From Apus apus (lineage: Eukaryota > Chordata > Aves > Apodiformes > Apodidae), in the NCBI RefSeq assembly GCF_020740795.1, contig NC_067291.1:16711780-16775779 (forward strand): 64,000 nucleotides of DNA. Reading direction: 5' to 3'. The translations under genes were made by a program, and so were the position numbers. The notes under the pieces were generated by a model. The model worked only from the letters and a program-made list of their open reading frames with translations, was not told the origin of the DNA and did not search any database. Below, one piece after another: positions 32,471-47,108 of this stretch; the first letter of the stretch is position 1; each line of letters opens with the position of its first letter.

Positions 32471-35400
32471 GCACACTCCACGGTGGTTTTACCGCCGGGC
32501 TCGGGGGTTTCACCCCTCCAGACTCCTTGGGCCCTTGGCTGCGCTGTACCCCTCACAGCATCCTCCTGATGGAAACCCTCACCCCAGCAGTGCCCAGCCC
32601 AGGGCAGACACACAGCCCCGCCGGACCTGTGCGGTAACAGGGGACCAGGGCACCAGTTTTCTGGCCACTGGCAGGGGGTGCAGCAGATTGTCACAGCATC
32701 CCCCAGGAACGGTCCCCCCCGGGAGCTCTCTCTTTCCAACCAGTACTTCCCTCGGGTCCTAGCTGAGCTGCTTCTACTTAATAAGGGTGGCAGGAAATGA
32801 TAAACAAAATTAAAGTCACTTTCTGCTTAAAACTTTGTTCATTTGACCCAGCTGAAGACAATTCCAGTGATTATCCAAAGCTTATTTTGCCCTCATGAAA
32901 ACTCTGCTTTTGTTCTTATTTGTCCTACTGTAAATATTCTTCCCATTAAAGAAGTTTTCTCCAAGAAGGAATAAATCCGTTTGATGTGAACCCCAGGAAA
33001 GTTCACTGACACCCAGGTGGGCCAATATTTCCTGTTTTAGGCACAATATATGAAAAAGATAACATCTTAGAGAAATTAAAAAGCAACTTTGCCTTTTAAG
33101 GTGATTATCTGGGAATCTCTCCTATTCTCCTGACTTATGCCTATAGCTACTGATTCACATCTTGCTACAAAGAAAGAATATTAAAACATCTGGCCAGTGC
33201 AGGTTGAGTAGGTGTGTCCATGAGGAGACTTGCAGAGAGGAGACACTGGATCCAAATTGCAGTCAGACATCAGGACTAGAATTCGATCTCCTGGATTTCT
33301 AGCATCTCGTTTTAAAAGTGTCACAATTAACAGCATTCTGAAGGTGAGCAATGTATCTTACACTGCTCTTTTGAAGGATCTGCTGAGTTTATTATCACTT
33401 GAGCCTTTAACATCGGGTTTGGATATCTACCTAGAAGGTCACCCTTAATTCAACCACAAGGTTGAAAGCTGGGAGTAAACACTGAGCAAGGATATGGACC
33501 TTCACTGAGAGTTTTACTGCATCAAACTTTGCTGCTAACAGTTCCTTTCTGGCTTTCACTCTCTCAGGCTTATTTAAAGCCATTATCTCTTTGCCTGGGA
33601 ATTTCTTTAGATTTCATTAGATTTGGAAGCAGCTTTTTATACATACATGCGAGCCTATTTCTGTTACTCAAACACAGCTGAACACAATTTGCCTGTGACT
33701 TTAGTGGGACCATATTTCATCAGAGATGCACATGAACACCAGAGGAACAGCACTAGGAAAGCATCACATGTGGTTCCCTGGGACGGTTTGTGCACGGCAA
33801 GAGCAGAAACATGCTTTGGCTTCAAAGAAGTCCTGTGTTTTATTAGCATAATCTGTAGAAATTGTCAGTAAGGGGCTTGCTGTTGGTTTAGGCCCAGCGG
33901 TCATTGGTCTAATAACCTTCTGACTGAGTTTGGGATTAAAAAGTCAAAAGTTTGTGGTTCATTCAGCAAGTGAGACTCTCCATCTGAGCACACTGACGTC
34001 TGCCTTGACTCTTTGTTCTGCCCCAGTGGTCCCCAGCCCACGCTGGCCCCGGGATAATAATATCAAGCAAGGAATGCACTGTCTTTTTTTCTTTTTTTTT
34101 TTTTTCTCCCTCTCTCTGTCCTTTTTAACTCCTATGACTGTGAGCAGCCTCAGAGGGTCCATAAGGTTAACAAATTGGGAATTTCAAACCCCTTTGTTTC
34201 AGCCTCCCCTGAAACACGCCTGTCGGCTTCGCTCGGGGGCCGTGAACCCGGGAATCCTTCCCGACCCACAGCCCCAAGGCCCCTGAGCTGGCAGGGCCCT
34301 GAGCTCTGGGCCAGCCTCAGCAGGGGACTGCCCCAGGGTGAGAAGCCCAGATCTTCAGGGATGAAACAAAATGTTTCAGATGCAATGAATTGGACATCTG
34401 TTTCATCAGAGCAAAGAAGAAGAAAAAAAAATCATCGGCTCTAATGAGAGATCCTAAGATATTTTGGTATGTTGATAGGCTGCCTCCTGCTCCTCACAGC
34501 TGGAACAAACATGCTACCTAATCTATTGGCCCCTAGGAACGATTTTATTTTTTTTTTTTTCCCCTGGTTAATATCTTTTCTTCACATCAGAGCACTGGAG
34601 TATCAGTGGCAAGCACTCGATGCTTTTCAGTGTACTCTTCAGAGGTTTTGGGTCATTGCCAGCCTTCAATTTACCTGCAGGTTCTCTTATCTCTAAGCTG
34701 TGGATCCATTCTAAGCTGGATTTCTTTAATATGATGATGTCCTCCTGTGCAAGTTATTGTTTTTTAATTCAGTGCCTCTGACAGTGCTAAAAGTCTGTTC
34801 TGTTTCTCTTTTAATGTGGTCAGGGGATCTGCATTAGCAGATCTGAGCTTGTCCTGCAGGATTTACCTCCTTCAAATGCTTCCCTACCTTTTCAGTGTGC
34901 TGGACCAGCTGCGCAGGACTTGTTCTCCCTCACTCTGAGGACGTCTCAGTATTGTCCATCACCTGCAGTAGTCTGTGGCTCAGTGTTGGATGGCACTGGT
35001 TGCTTTATCAAGAGCTGTTCTCCCTTGGTTCATGTGACTTCTCTTAGCAGCTTTGTGTGGACTCTGAATGGTTTTACTCTATGTGCCTGGATCTGATCAC
35101 ATTTTCTTCTTTGGTTATAGGTTGGGTTCATGCACAGATTCAGTTCTTGCAAACAGAACTCTTTGGTTCTTTGTGCAAACTCATTTTTCCTAGAAACCAA
35201 ATATTATTCTGGAGTCTTCTCCGGGAAGGAATTCCCCCTCCAGCTCTGATTTACTCAATTTCAGGTACTACTTCTTCCAAGGCAACACTCTCTTCTCTTT
35301 TATTTGTGCTTTCCTCCTTGCAAGAGGTGTCAGGATGCTGAGCTCTCCCCAGCCTGTCTCACACACAGTGGGCTGAACCATACCATGAAAGAGATTTCTG

Positions 35401-38400
35401 CTTCTAACACAGAGTATGTGCTTTTCATTTGAAAAGCAGTGACCAGAGATGGTGCAAGTACAGCTGGGATTTTAGCCAGGCACTTGCGGACCATCTTTAT
35501 AGCGTTGCCTGAGAGAGGATCATTGCCTTTCCCTGGACAGTCCCTGCAAGCTCCTTGCAGCTGCCCCAGCAGTGGCTTGTTTCCAAAGTGCTGTCATCCA
35601 TGTTTATTCAATACTTGTCATAGTACAGTCTCTTCTGGAAGCAGGATCCAGTCTGAAGCTACTGATAACAGCTTGTTGTGCTGTTGACACGGTTGCAGAT
35701 CCTGTGACTCCCTGTATTTCTTTTTTTAGAAGCAGTATTCCAGCTCTCTATTTTTTTTTAAGCCTTCCTTTCATTAAATTGTGCTGATGCCACAGAAAAT
35801 TGTCAGCTGTCCATCCCTTCCCTAGACAGGGAATATATATATGTATATATATGTATGAATAAACGCAGCAAGGGGAGGAAAGGGTCAGGTGTTGCTTTGG
35901 AAAGAAACTGTTAGTCTGAAAACTGGTACTACAGGAGCTGAGAGTCAATCCCTCCACAAAAAAAAAGTCTTTAAAAGGAAGCTCATGAAGAGTCCAGCCT
36001 TTCTCCAGGGGACACATCGCCCAAGTTCAGTAATTTGGTAATTTGCTACTCCTATTGCTTGCCTTTGACGATGGCTCTTCAACCACATTTTCACTGATCT
36101 AGCCTGGTCTCAACTAGTTTGGATTAAATCAGAAAGAAGATTTGTAGGATGCATTGGCTTGAATGATTTACAAAGAGCTTGGCTGCCAGGGCCCAAAGAT
36201 TATCATAAGTTTCTCAAAAATCCTGTGATGGTTTATGCCAGCCAAGCATCTACTCATATGCAGAAACATCTTTTACTTTTGATAGATGTATCCTGAAAGG
36301 AAGAGGAAGTTGGAGGCAAGAGATTATCCCCTTTCTCATCTATTCTGTTAAAATCATGTCCCTCGCAGAGCCCAGCTGCATGTCACTGTCTGGTCCATCA
36401 CGGTCACGCCTTTCATCAGGGACTATCACATCAACCAGCCTGTGGCAAATGAAACCAGCTCTGCTCTTGTTCATTAACTCCATCACTGCCCAGGAGGAGT
36501 GAGCAGAGGGGAATCCCCTGGTGCCTTTGCAGAGTTGGTTTCTCTTCGCTCCATGTGTGGCCATCCCGATGCACTCAAGTGAATTCAGCTTTCCAAAGCT
36601 CCCAGTAAGGATGGGATTGAAGCAGCCACTCCTGACCCACCAACTGGTCTTTATCTGTGTCCCTCAAAAAAAAAGTTATTAACTGTGTCATCTTGATTGC
36701 ATGTAAAACTAATGGGATAAAAAGTAGATTTGCCAGATTATATTTTAATCTAGAAAACTCAGGTTTCAGTTTTGGGTGTTTTAGCATTATTAGAAGAAGT
36801 ACCTCTCTGGGTGTAGATTTTTAGCAGCTTGTCTGCTTCATCCTAGCCTGGCTTAGCAATGGAGCTAGAAGTAAAGAGTTAAAGTAATTTCTTCCCATAA
36901 GGCAGGACTTTTCAATTCGTTTCATTTCCAAGCCCCTGCCATTTTTCTCGCTGACCACAGACCTGCCAGTTGGTGTCACCTCTCCCGGTCACTTGGAGGT
37001 TGCCTCATGGTCCAGAAGGTCTCTCCTGGCCAAAGGCTGAAAACTGCTTGAAGGAATGTGAATGAGCAGAAAGAGCCTCTCTCAGGGTCATTGCCCTGGC
37101 ACGATAGTCACACTTACCAAGTCATGTGCCACAAGCAACATTTTACTCTGCCTGCCAGTCTCAATTTCAACTTAAAAAAAAATATATATATTTCCTTTGC
37201 CACAGGAAACATCAGAGGACTGTGGATCAGAGACCACCTGCCCCTGTAGAGAAAGAAGAGTTGACTTAAATACTGAAGAATGAACATTTCCTTCAGTCTC
37301 CCTTATCTCTAGAATGTTTAGATTTTCTTTACAAGTAGTTTGATTGATTCTGGTATTTTTGTGATGCTCTGGACCCTTAAATCATGGTAAGAAATCATCG
37401 TGTCTGGCTCCTTAATCTTTGCAATCTGGACATGTCTCTGTCTCACTGGCACACACACACAGACCTGTGTGGATACACAGAGAAACAGAAAGAAGGGTTC
37501 ATGTGTCTTACTGGAAATCACAACTGGGTAAAAGGGGGTGGCTCTTCACAGCATTTAGAAACATTCACCTCTTTGCATTTTGCAGAGCAGATTTTGCTGC
37601 AGAACCAGTACTCAGAGAAGGGCTGAGCCCAAGCAGCTGTGTTAGGTGATTTTTCCTCCCTCACACCCCAGCCCCAGGATCAGTGAGGTTTTCAGCCAAG
37701 AACAGTGAATGCAGAGGCAAATGGCAGAGCACTTGCAAATATTTGAAGGGGTTTTGCTGATGAGGGTTCAGAGCTCCAGTTAGTCATTATTTCATAGTGC
37801 AGAAGAAATACAGTCTCAGCCTTCTCGAAGTGATAGACACAGGGTAACAATCATAGGGGCTCTGGTGAACTTCCTGATACTAAGACAGCTAAAGTGCTGT
37901 TCAGATGTAATCCAATCAACGAGACACTACTCCAAGCAAGCTGGGTGGTGAGGCAACCTGAGCTGATGATCAGTCGGTGCACGGTGCCACCAATGGATAA
38001 TGACAAGAGTAACAAATAGCAAAAAAAAACCACAACTGGCCTATTTGAAACTTCAGCAGAAGGGTCAAGATGTTGCCTGATGTGTGATTATCAGCGGTCA
38101 CTGGTGACAAGAAGAGACTGGTAAGAAGGCGAGGGAGCTGATAAGCAAGAGCTCGTGGTGTGCCTGAAGCAGACAAAGGAAGAGTCAGGAAGAAACACTT
38201 AAATTTTCCTGAGCAAAGAGATTAATTAGCAAGAAGGGTTGTTTTTTTAGCACAAAACAGGTTTTCTTCACAATTGGGCCTGAATGGTACCATTATAGAG
38301 GTGGGGTTGTGTTTCTTCTCTGGGAAATTCATGGCTTGTTTGCTGGTGAGGGAATAGGGATGCAATCTTCTCAGTCCTACCACTAAATCTACCCCCAATA

Positions 38401-38930
38401 AAAGAAAATCTTAGTAAATAGGAGAAGGTTTTTTGTTTGTTTATTCTTGTGGGGTTTTTTTGTGATAACATATGCCTTGTTAAATCATGTTCAACCCCAT
38501 GGCTGCAGGTGCTCCTTGAAGGCACAAGTGTTTACAGGGAAAAGGTTGAATGTTGAAGGAAAGGGTACACACCATCACCTTACGTAGCTGTTACACACTT
38601 TACATCCAGTGGCCATTTTAAATTAAATTACAATTTATGATACATTGGCTGTTATGTCTGACCTACTTGTTATGACTTCAACTTCTTTTTTTTCCCTAAA
38701 GTTCTCACTTCAGGAACATTTCTTAAGTGATAAGAAATAGAGACTATTGGCCACTCTCACACTGAAGGAGTGTCATGGGGGGAGGATAGGGGAAATGGAG
38801 GAAAAAAGGCAGTTGTAGAAGCTGTGGTTAAACAGACTATCCATGCTGGCATCATTGGTGAAAAAGAGACTGAGATGAAGTAAGGAAGAATGAGATATAA
38901 AAAAAGGAAGCATATGGACATCTGGGAAGG
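32471..38930. other. Long CpG-poor intergenic stretch
   Basis: About 6.5 kb of mostly unique, moderately AT-rich DNA with low CpG. Small items are a 7-bp perfect inverted repeat (34826-34843), T tracts near 34090-34106 and 34545-34560, and a TATATA-rich patch at about 35831-35855. I see no gene, island or recognisable transposon. Confidence 0.5.
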
Positions 38931-39049
38931 GAGGTTAAGAAGTATGACCTTGCTGTAGGTTGGAAAAAAGGAGTGTAAAGGATGTCTGGAAGATAGGCAC
39001 AGGATGCTGAGAAAAGTGATTTGTCACTTGTTTTTTGGGATGGGTGACA

Positions 39050-39845
39050 GATGGGAGGCTGCAGTGAAGAAGGAGACGCAGAAAGGAGGAGAAGGGGGGA
39101 CACAGCAGACCAAGCTGGACCTCAGAAGGGCAGTGGAGGGAAGGTGACAGGCGGTGCAGGTCGTGGGGAGCCAGGGATGGCTGCCAGCCCACGTGGTGAT
39201 GAGGTGGCTTTGTCACTGATGATATTGTCAGGGATGGCAGACGACAGGAGTAGAATATGGGGAATATGGGAGAAGAAAATGGTCTCAGCCCCCACCGCTG
39301 ACATGGGAGGGGTGAGTTCAGTTTCGATCTCTCAGTGCAGTTCCTCAAAATCTGGGGCCATCTGGACACAGTCCTGTCCCTCATACAAGCTGTCAGCGGC
39401 ACCAAGGGATTGCTCTGGCAGCCAGGACTTGCTGGCGCATCCAAGAGCGTCCTTGCTCATGGCCAGGAGGGCAGATGGCACCGGATCCACCACAGTGGCT
39501 TTGCACCACCTGGTGCCCCTGCTCGGGGGAGTCCTGCGGAGCCAGGTGAGCCTGGCTTCGGGCACCAAGGTGTCACTCAGCTGGGCGGTGCAGAGCCACC
39601 CCAGCACATGGCAAGGAGCAGACACCTAAACACCTTTGAGGGTATGAGCCCAGGTGCAAACATTCAGGATGACCAGATCCACTTTTGCCTAGTTGTGTTG
39701 TGTCAGGCATCAACAAAGCAGCAGCCTGGGGTGGGTGACAAAGCAGGAGAGGGAGAGCATGGCTGGCACAATATCTGCAAAGGAATAGAGATTTGCAGTG
39801 ATCTGTTCCTTCAACCCCATCTCCTCAGCACTCCCTTTGCTTAGG
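39050..39845. other. Region open in frames on both strands, unassigned
   Basis: Within an otherwise stop-dense desert this 0.8 kb segment keeps frames of 96 to 192 codons open on both strands. On the + strand these are 39051-39629 and 39335-39844; on the - strand, 38935-39444 and 39332-39625. Composition is balanced rather than low-complexity. A CAGGTGAGC splice-donor-like site sits at about 39542-39550. None of the translations resembles a family that I know. Possible readings are chance, a decayed retrocopy, or an unannotated exon. Confidence 0.2.
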
Positions 39846-40956
39846 GCAGATCCAATGTAAAAAATAGAAATTTCCTTCCTCTGGAAAATATGAATGTCTA
39901 AAAATAAATTACATCCATTTCAGTTAAACTTTCAGGTCTGACTTCCTGGTCAAAACCTCTGAGGCAGAGGTCCTCATATAAGAACAACAAATTGACCCAC
40001 AGTGAAGGCCCTCATGGAGTGAAGTGACAAGGCAAACAGAAGGTTGAACACAGGTTTTCTCTGCATCTTAAATGGGTTCCCCAAGCACTAAGGAAGACAG
40101 GAGAAGGAAAAAGAGAAGAAAGAAGATTCCAGATAAGTAAATTTACAGCAGCTTTCACTATATTTTATCACATCACCTGAAAATCCCTATAATGAATTCA
40201 TATGCAAGCAAATAATGAAATATATATAAACACACAAATAACTGAGTATCCACATTAGACTAGGAGAAAAGAGCCTAAAATTTAGGTTAAACTAAGCTGG
40301 ACCAGAGAGCTATGTCACTTTACCCCAGAAGAGCATCTTACTCAGCATCCACTGCATGGTTACACACACTGCTTGTGCTCAGGTGACAATTTAGGAAGTG
40401 CACTAAAATGAATGATCTGAAGTGTATGGCAAAAGTGGCTGTCATGAATCATCCCAAACTCTGCTTTTGAACAGGGGGGAAAGATGAAAAACACTGACAC
40501 AGTAGCCTTGACACAGGTACTTGAAAGAGTGCTGCATGGTGAATGTAGTTCAGGGAAAGGATGTATTAGCTACAAACATTATTAAAGCAGCTACCAGTTT
40601 TAAAATGCATAAATTGTTGAAGAAATGGAGCCATGGCAAAACATGTTAGTGATAACATTGGAAAGAGAAGCATTGCTTACCCAGCTGGTTACATCTTGAT
40701 AGAGAGTAAAATCAAGTGAAAAATAAACACCAGATCTAGAAGCACACTCAATATATCTGGCAGCCTGCAAGAGCTGGTGCTTCTAAGGAAGAGAAATCTA
40801 TAGCCACATCAAAACTGTCTAATTCTGTTCAATCCTTCATAGATTTGCACACTGTGGAGACTCTCAGCCACCTCCACTCACACAGCAAGCAAGCAGTGAT
40901 CCAGCTCTCTGTGCTGACAGAGGGGACTGGGCTTAGACTCTCAGAAGAGTTTCATC
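39846..40956. other. Intergenic stretch
   Basis: Unique AT-rich sequence with no gene or structure recognised. Confidence 0.5.
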
Positions 40957-41230
40957 TTCATGGAATGGTTTGGGTTGGAAGAGACCCGAAAGATTATCAA
41001 GTTCCATTCCCACTGCATGGGCAGGGACACCTTCTGCCAGACCAGGTTGCTCACAGCCCCATCCAAACTGGCTTTGAACACTTCCAGGAAGGGGGGGCAT
41101 CTTCAGCTCCTCTAGGCAACCAGTTCCAGTGTCTCACTACCCTCACAGTTAATAATTTGTTTCTAATTTCTAAAATAAATCTATGTTATTTCAGCTTAAA
41201 ACTCTTACCCTTTATCCTTTAACTACACTC
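40957..41230 (-). mobile_element. CR1 LINE, 5'-truncated and diverged 3' end
   Basis: The + strand begins with GGAATGGTTTGGGTTGGAAG and continues through GGGCAGGGACACCTTCTGCC, AGACCAGGTTGCTCACAGCC and CCATCCAAACTGGC. This is the well-known reverse complement of the avian CR1 3' region, so the element lies on the minus strand with its 3' end at the low-coordinate side. It lacks all of the reverse transcriptase region, as most CR1 copies do. Many substitutions and small changes relative to the family tail suggest an old, inactive copy. It is the only confident interspersed repeat in the window and the best evidence for a bird genome. Confidence 0.93.
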
Positions 41231-44200
41231 CTTGATTATCTTGGACACCTGTATCGCTTTAGGGATCTAGAGGTTGCTTTACAATCATTAGCAGCATAAG
41301 TTTCAGGAGTATTAAATTAACATCTATTGGGTGACCTCATTGCTCAACATGCATGTATTTAAAAATAAAAGAAGTTTAAGAACTTTTTTTATTTTATTTT
41401 TTTCTGATTAGCTCCCATAAACACAACTTCTGGGTGTCCAAGCTCTCATGAAAAATCAAAGGAAACCTGCTTATAAAGCAAAAGTACAGTTGTCACTTTA
41501 GTTTACTCATGCTTGTCCCAGAAAATGAAAAGAGGCTTTTCTCACTTTGTTTTTTTCACACACTCATGCAACATGGTTGTGTTTGGAATTCCAGCTCCTA
41601 TTGTCATGGTGGAAACCCAAACTGGGAATGCAGATCCCCTGATGACAAAGTACTGAATTTCTGAGTTTCATTGTAGAGACCTCTTTGAAAATTTGGCCCC
41701 ATTTTGTGGTGATCTGGTGACAGATTCCTCTTGTAATGAAATTCTGGTGAACCGTGTGCTTGGAGATTTGGCAAGTTTGCTAGGATTGAAGTCTGGGTTT
41801 TAAAGACAGTATCTTATTGTTTTCCCCCAAACAGCCACCGAAATAAAGATGCTTGCTCTGAGAGGAAAACAAATCCACAAAGGTACAAAATTACAGAGTT
41901 ATTCCATCTGGTTGGTGTTTAAAAGCTTCCAGTTAAGCTTGTGCTCCCTTTGTCAAACTCCTCTGCTAGAACCTGGGCCTGTGTTTTTCTGTTCTTCTGC
42001 TATTTTGAGCAGACTGGTTTTCTAGATAAGGCCACTTTCATCCTATTCCCTTCAGGAATTAAACTGGGGTTTCTGTCTCTTGGTGATCCCGAGCATGTAC
42101 TTTATATAACTTATCATCTTAGGCTCCTATTGAAAGACCCTGGACAGGTGGGATGGTTCCTTTCCCCACCCTGAGCTTATGTTGTTCTGGCACACAAAAG
42201 GGCACCCTTGTGCTAGGATCAAGGCCACTAGTCCTTTCACTTGTCCAAAGATTTCCTTTTACGATAGAAATTTTTCTCAAACCCTAGCTAATTAAGTCTG
42301 GTTTAATAACTCTGACCATTTACATGACACATTTCATCTTGGAAGAGCTAATAAAAACACTAATTACTGTTCAGAGTGCTCCCAAGAGGGAGATTATCAT
42401 TATCACATCCTTATTGTATTGATAGGGAAACTGAGGCAATGTGATTTGCATAGGATTACAGACCAGAGTCCTTGCCAAACCACCCAGGTGAGTTCAATGC
42501 TCTGGGGTTGCCTACACGGGGCAAATCTGCTTGGATATAAACAGAGGAATACCCTGGAACTTTGTTTTTTTCTTCCAGAATTGAGCAAAAGAGACAGCTG
42601 AGAGCACACAGCTGTCAAGACTTGAAACCTCTGCCTCCTCCTGGTGTTTTGATTAAACTTCCTGCCATCACCTCAACACCCTTGGCAAAAGTGGAGGTTG
42701 CTATGAAAGGCAGCAAGACCTTTTGCTATCCTTGAAATTGTGGCCATGCTGCTACCCTGGACCTGTGTGACTCTCACCAGCACCTGGGGCACTTGAAGGA
42801 AGATGTGAAGGTGAACGGAGGGAGCCAGGCCACGAAAATAACATCTCTGCATTTTCCAGTTCTCTGCTGGTCATCAAACTAAAAATGCCAGCAAGTCTTT
42901 TCTCCCTTGTTCTCAAGAGGAAGGCAATATGTGGAGTAGGGCAACATGCCTTAATCTGAGACATTTAATGCCTTCGAAACACCTCCAAAGCACAATTAGC
43001 AAGTAGGAAAAAAAACAGAAGTCAAAGCAGAAGACCTGTGTATGTAGTTCCAACATCAAAGGAATATTACCTGTGCTTTCATCTCTCTTTCTTCTTCTGA
43101 GTCAAAGGTACAACATATTACTGCATATTTTAAGCATTTTCTATTTTGAAAGCTTAAATGTCAGTGTAATTCCCCCGATGGTAATTTCTGTCATGCTGTT
43201 CCAGGCTGGTACTTCCACAGAATGTCTCCCAGTTTTCACATGGTTATCTCCTTCTCCGCCTTTGATAGGTTTGTGTCCAATTTCTTCAAGTATTCACTAC
43301 GGATTTGAACTGGTTCATATGCCTTGACAATTTGCTTTGAACACTGTCAAATGAGGTATGGTTCTGCCTTTTATGGGGCATTTTTGATGTCCTGCTTTCC
43401 CCTGGTTCCTCTGTCCTCTTCTCTCTCAAGTGCAGGATCGTCTGGTTGCATCTAGACTCGCTTGCTGTTCAGAGCAATCTATAATACAATCACGTGGAAA
43501 AGAACATTTAATTTTTTTTTTCCCCTTTTCCATGCTTATTTCTTTAGAATGAACTTTGCTTTTGAGGATTATTGACAAATCTGTTTGAAAAAGATGCGTG
43601 AAGAGAAACCTTTATGGTCCATCTTGTGGTAAAAAGTGGGTATTTCTTTGCTCATTTGAATGTCGGTGGATTATTTATGCTGGTGCAATGTTTTGAAGAG
43701 ATAAAATACTCCCCACTGTGCTACATGCAAATCTCTGCAATGTAAACATAAATAGTTGTTGCACATGCATAATCAGAGGCATTTTTTGTAATTATTGTTG
43801 GGTAGTTCAGTCCTCTAATAGCATCAGCTGGTGTAAATCAGTGCAGCTCTACTGAAGCCTGCAAAGCCCCTACCGGTTTGTACCAGATGGGACTCAAACT
43901 CTTCACACTAAGTTTAGTTCTTCTGAGACAAAAAATAAAGAGAAAAGAAAAGAAAAAAAAAAAAGGGTTAAAGCCTGATAGTCCTTGAAAATAAAGTTCT
44001 TTGTTAATTCATGGAAAGCTAGTAGAGCAAGAGTGGCAGGGCCTTTTCTTGCTCCATAGGTATCTCAGCCCTTATCTAGGGAGAACATTTCTGTGATGAG
44101 GGAAAGCTCTGGTTTCTGTGCCAAGTTAGTTCTTGGCCCCTCTGCCCAGACTATAGCAAAGATTTGCCAGATAGTGTCATTTGTATCGTGAACTCCTTTC

Positions 44201-47040
44201 TGCCAAGATTTGGACCAAGACCACCAGCTCTTTAGCACAGGCCAGCAGACCACTGGCAGATGCTAAGAATTTCCAGTTGTTCACAACCTGCGCTGCATTT
44301 TTAGATACCTAAAGGTGAGGGGCTCAAATCTGGTTTTCTGTCCCCAGAGTGATCTTGTTTCACTGTCATTCAGCATTATCTTTTCTCCAACATTGTACAT
44401 AGCACAAAGGACTTTCTAAAGCTATTTTGACACCTGAAGACAACAGCCAAGGTCTTATCCTTTTGGTGTCCTGTAGACAAAATTTGCCCTCAGTCAATAT
44501 AAAATACAATATTCTATAGCATTTATTCTCCCAAATTAATTTAGACCACATCATCCAAATATCTGCTAATGGAGAATGTCCATGCATATTTTAATGCTGT
44601 AAATATACGTTTATTTTCAAATCATCAATGCTATTAACTGGCATTCAAAAGTGTTTTATGCAACAGACATGAAGCTAGCTTTGTTTGCTTAAAAAGAAGT
44701 GGACAATTAGGGGATCATTCCCCCTCTTTTGAATGCTGATGGCCAAAATATCCACTAAACGCTGAATTATTGCTTATGAATGGAATGTCCGCTTAAGCTT
44801 CATGAAGGACCAAGATTTTACAGAGTTGAGAAGCACACACATCCACACATAAAATGTACCCAGCTTTCAGACAACAGAAAATTTGCATTGCTCTGATCCG
44901 CTCTTTCAGGTTTGCCTGTGAGGTTTTTTTTTTTCCTGCTTTCTGCATTTTGGACAAGATCCTCCAAAAGAGTTGTTGTTCTTATGTAGTCTTGACGTGG
45001 ACACAAACTTTCTTGCCAGAAGTCCAAGCTACTGTTAGCAGCTACTGAAGAGCTCCAAGTCCAATGTGGGTTTAATGTTGTGATGAGTGCCATGGCAGAA
45101 CAGTCTAACAATATAAGTCTGTTGGACATGTCGTCTGGGCTGTCACGTTCAATTTGCACATGACCCCCTGGCCAAAAAATGGGAAAGAAGTGGTAGAATG
45201 TGGGACTGAAAGCTTATATTATTGCTTTGACAGCTTCACTCATCTAGAAGTAATGCAAAATGCAATTTATATTTATACTCTCTGACCTTCTGTACAGAGA
45301 GGGAAACTATCTAATGATGGGCCATGGTAGCAGAGAAAGAAGCAGATCTCAATACAGCTGGAATTTGTCTACATTTTTTTGCTTTTCAACCATTCAATTA
45401 CAGTCAAAAGATAAATGAAACATGAAGAGTGCCTTGGTTAGGTAGTGACACAATTATTTTATAGTGAGTAGGTTCTGGCTTTGAGCCTTGGCAAAGGTTG
45501 CCATGCACGTCTTGTTTCACTAGATACAGATAATCTGCCTGTTCCCACTGGACAAATCCCCTCTGCTTGGAGGTGTGTCATTGTGCCTATCACAGGAGGA
45601 GAAGAAAGACACCAGCAACTCGGTCCAACTCTTCTCATGCATTTGAATATTCTTGAGAGAGGCTGATGCTCTAATCCTATTAACGACGATAAATTGTCAG
45701 GTCTAATTGTAAGTGGGACGTTATTTGTTTTTGTGGAAAATAGGCAGATAGGAAGAACACACCATGTCCTCTTGTCCAAGGAGCAGCACATGGGTTTGTA
45801 TCTTCTCAGAGAAAAGAAATGAATAAATCAGCCTTTGATCCTGACAGAATGGCTGAAGTAAATACCAGGTAAAGCCACCTGAAGATCTTTAACAACATGT
45901 CTCAGAGCAGACATCACACTGCCATAGCTCAGCATCCTTCAGGGGGCTTAACTGCAGCCATGGCTGTTTATAACAGCATGACTTGGCTCAAAAATTCAGC
46001 CTCCAGCTGCATCTGTGTCTCCTTTTCCATTCAAAAGAGACACAGCATTTGAATGAAAAGTTATTTGCAGGAGTAAGCATTAAGAGAAGACAACAGACAC
46101 AGAAAACAGAAAGTGCAAGTTTTGCACATCTCAGTGTATTTTGGATTATTGTATGACATTTTCATTCCTCCCTTCAACCCATTGATCCATTCTGTCTTAA
46201 ATACGAGGTGATCCAAAGTCCATTGACCTTAATAGTGAGACTTTCACAAATGGTTTTAAGCTGTGAAACAAGCCTGGAGTTTAAGTGTTCACAAAAACCA
46301 GACAGTCACTTGTTTTCTGTTGCAACTTGTTTGAATCTGGACTGCTGCATTTCACTGGGTATTTTTTGTTCTTGTAGATTAAAAACCACATTATTGGACA
46401 AAAAGTTAATCTGATATTCAACTTCATGGAATTCTTCTTTTAAAAAGTATGTAATAACCATAATAAACAATGAAACATATGGTTGCTATACAGTTAATAT
46501 GTCAGAAATTAATACAAATGCAGAAACAAAGTATATGGAAAGGCCATATTTCATAAATAAATGCAATAAGATGAGGTAACTAAGACAAAATAGTGCAATG
46601 ATGAGAGGCTGAGTGAAGATTATTATGCAAATTATCTTTCTTTTGGTTTGCTTCCCAGTGAGAAAGTCCAAACTATTAGTTACCCTACAGGTTAAAAACT
46701 TCTTACCTCTGCACCTTTTGGAGCAGAATATAATTATGTTTTTTTAAATTATAAGGAAAATTGGAATCTAGTTGATTTATGTAGCTGCTTCTTCTGGTCC
46801 CTGCAGGCTGGTGCAAACTCATAGCTTTCCAGTATGTAGTGTTTCAGTCTCTGGGTTTAAGTGGGGGGCCACACATGAGGACTGAGATCTCCGGGGTGAC
46901 TCCTCGAGGCAAGGGGCAGGTCTGAGAGCGAGGGTGGCTGCGTGAGGGGCACTTTGGAATGTGAACCTTGCAGTTGGTGCACACGGTTAAATCAATACCC
47001 ACCTCCCCCAGGGCTCCTGCAGCTTAACCAGGGAGTGATC
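41231..47040. other. Long CpG-poor intergenic stretch
   Basis: About 5.8 kb of unique AT-rich sequence with an A-rich patch near 43936-43965. No gene, CpG island or recognisable repeat is seen. Confidence 0.5.
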
Positions 47041-47054
47041 TAATGGGGAGGCCT

Positions 47055-47108
47055 GCTTTTTTTCCTTTTTCTTCTTTTTTCCTTTTTATTTTATTTTTTT
47101 TTTTCTCC
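47055..47108. repeat. T-rich pyrimidine tract
   Basis: T runs separated by single or double C, then TTATTTTATTTT and T11. Confidence 0.9.
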
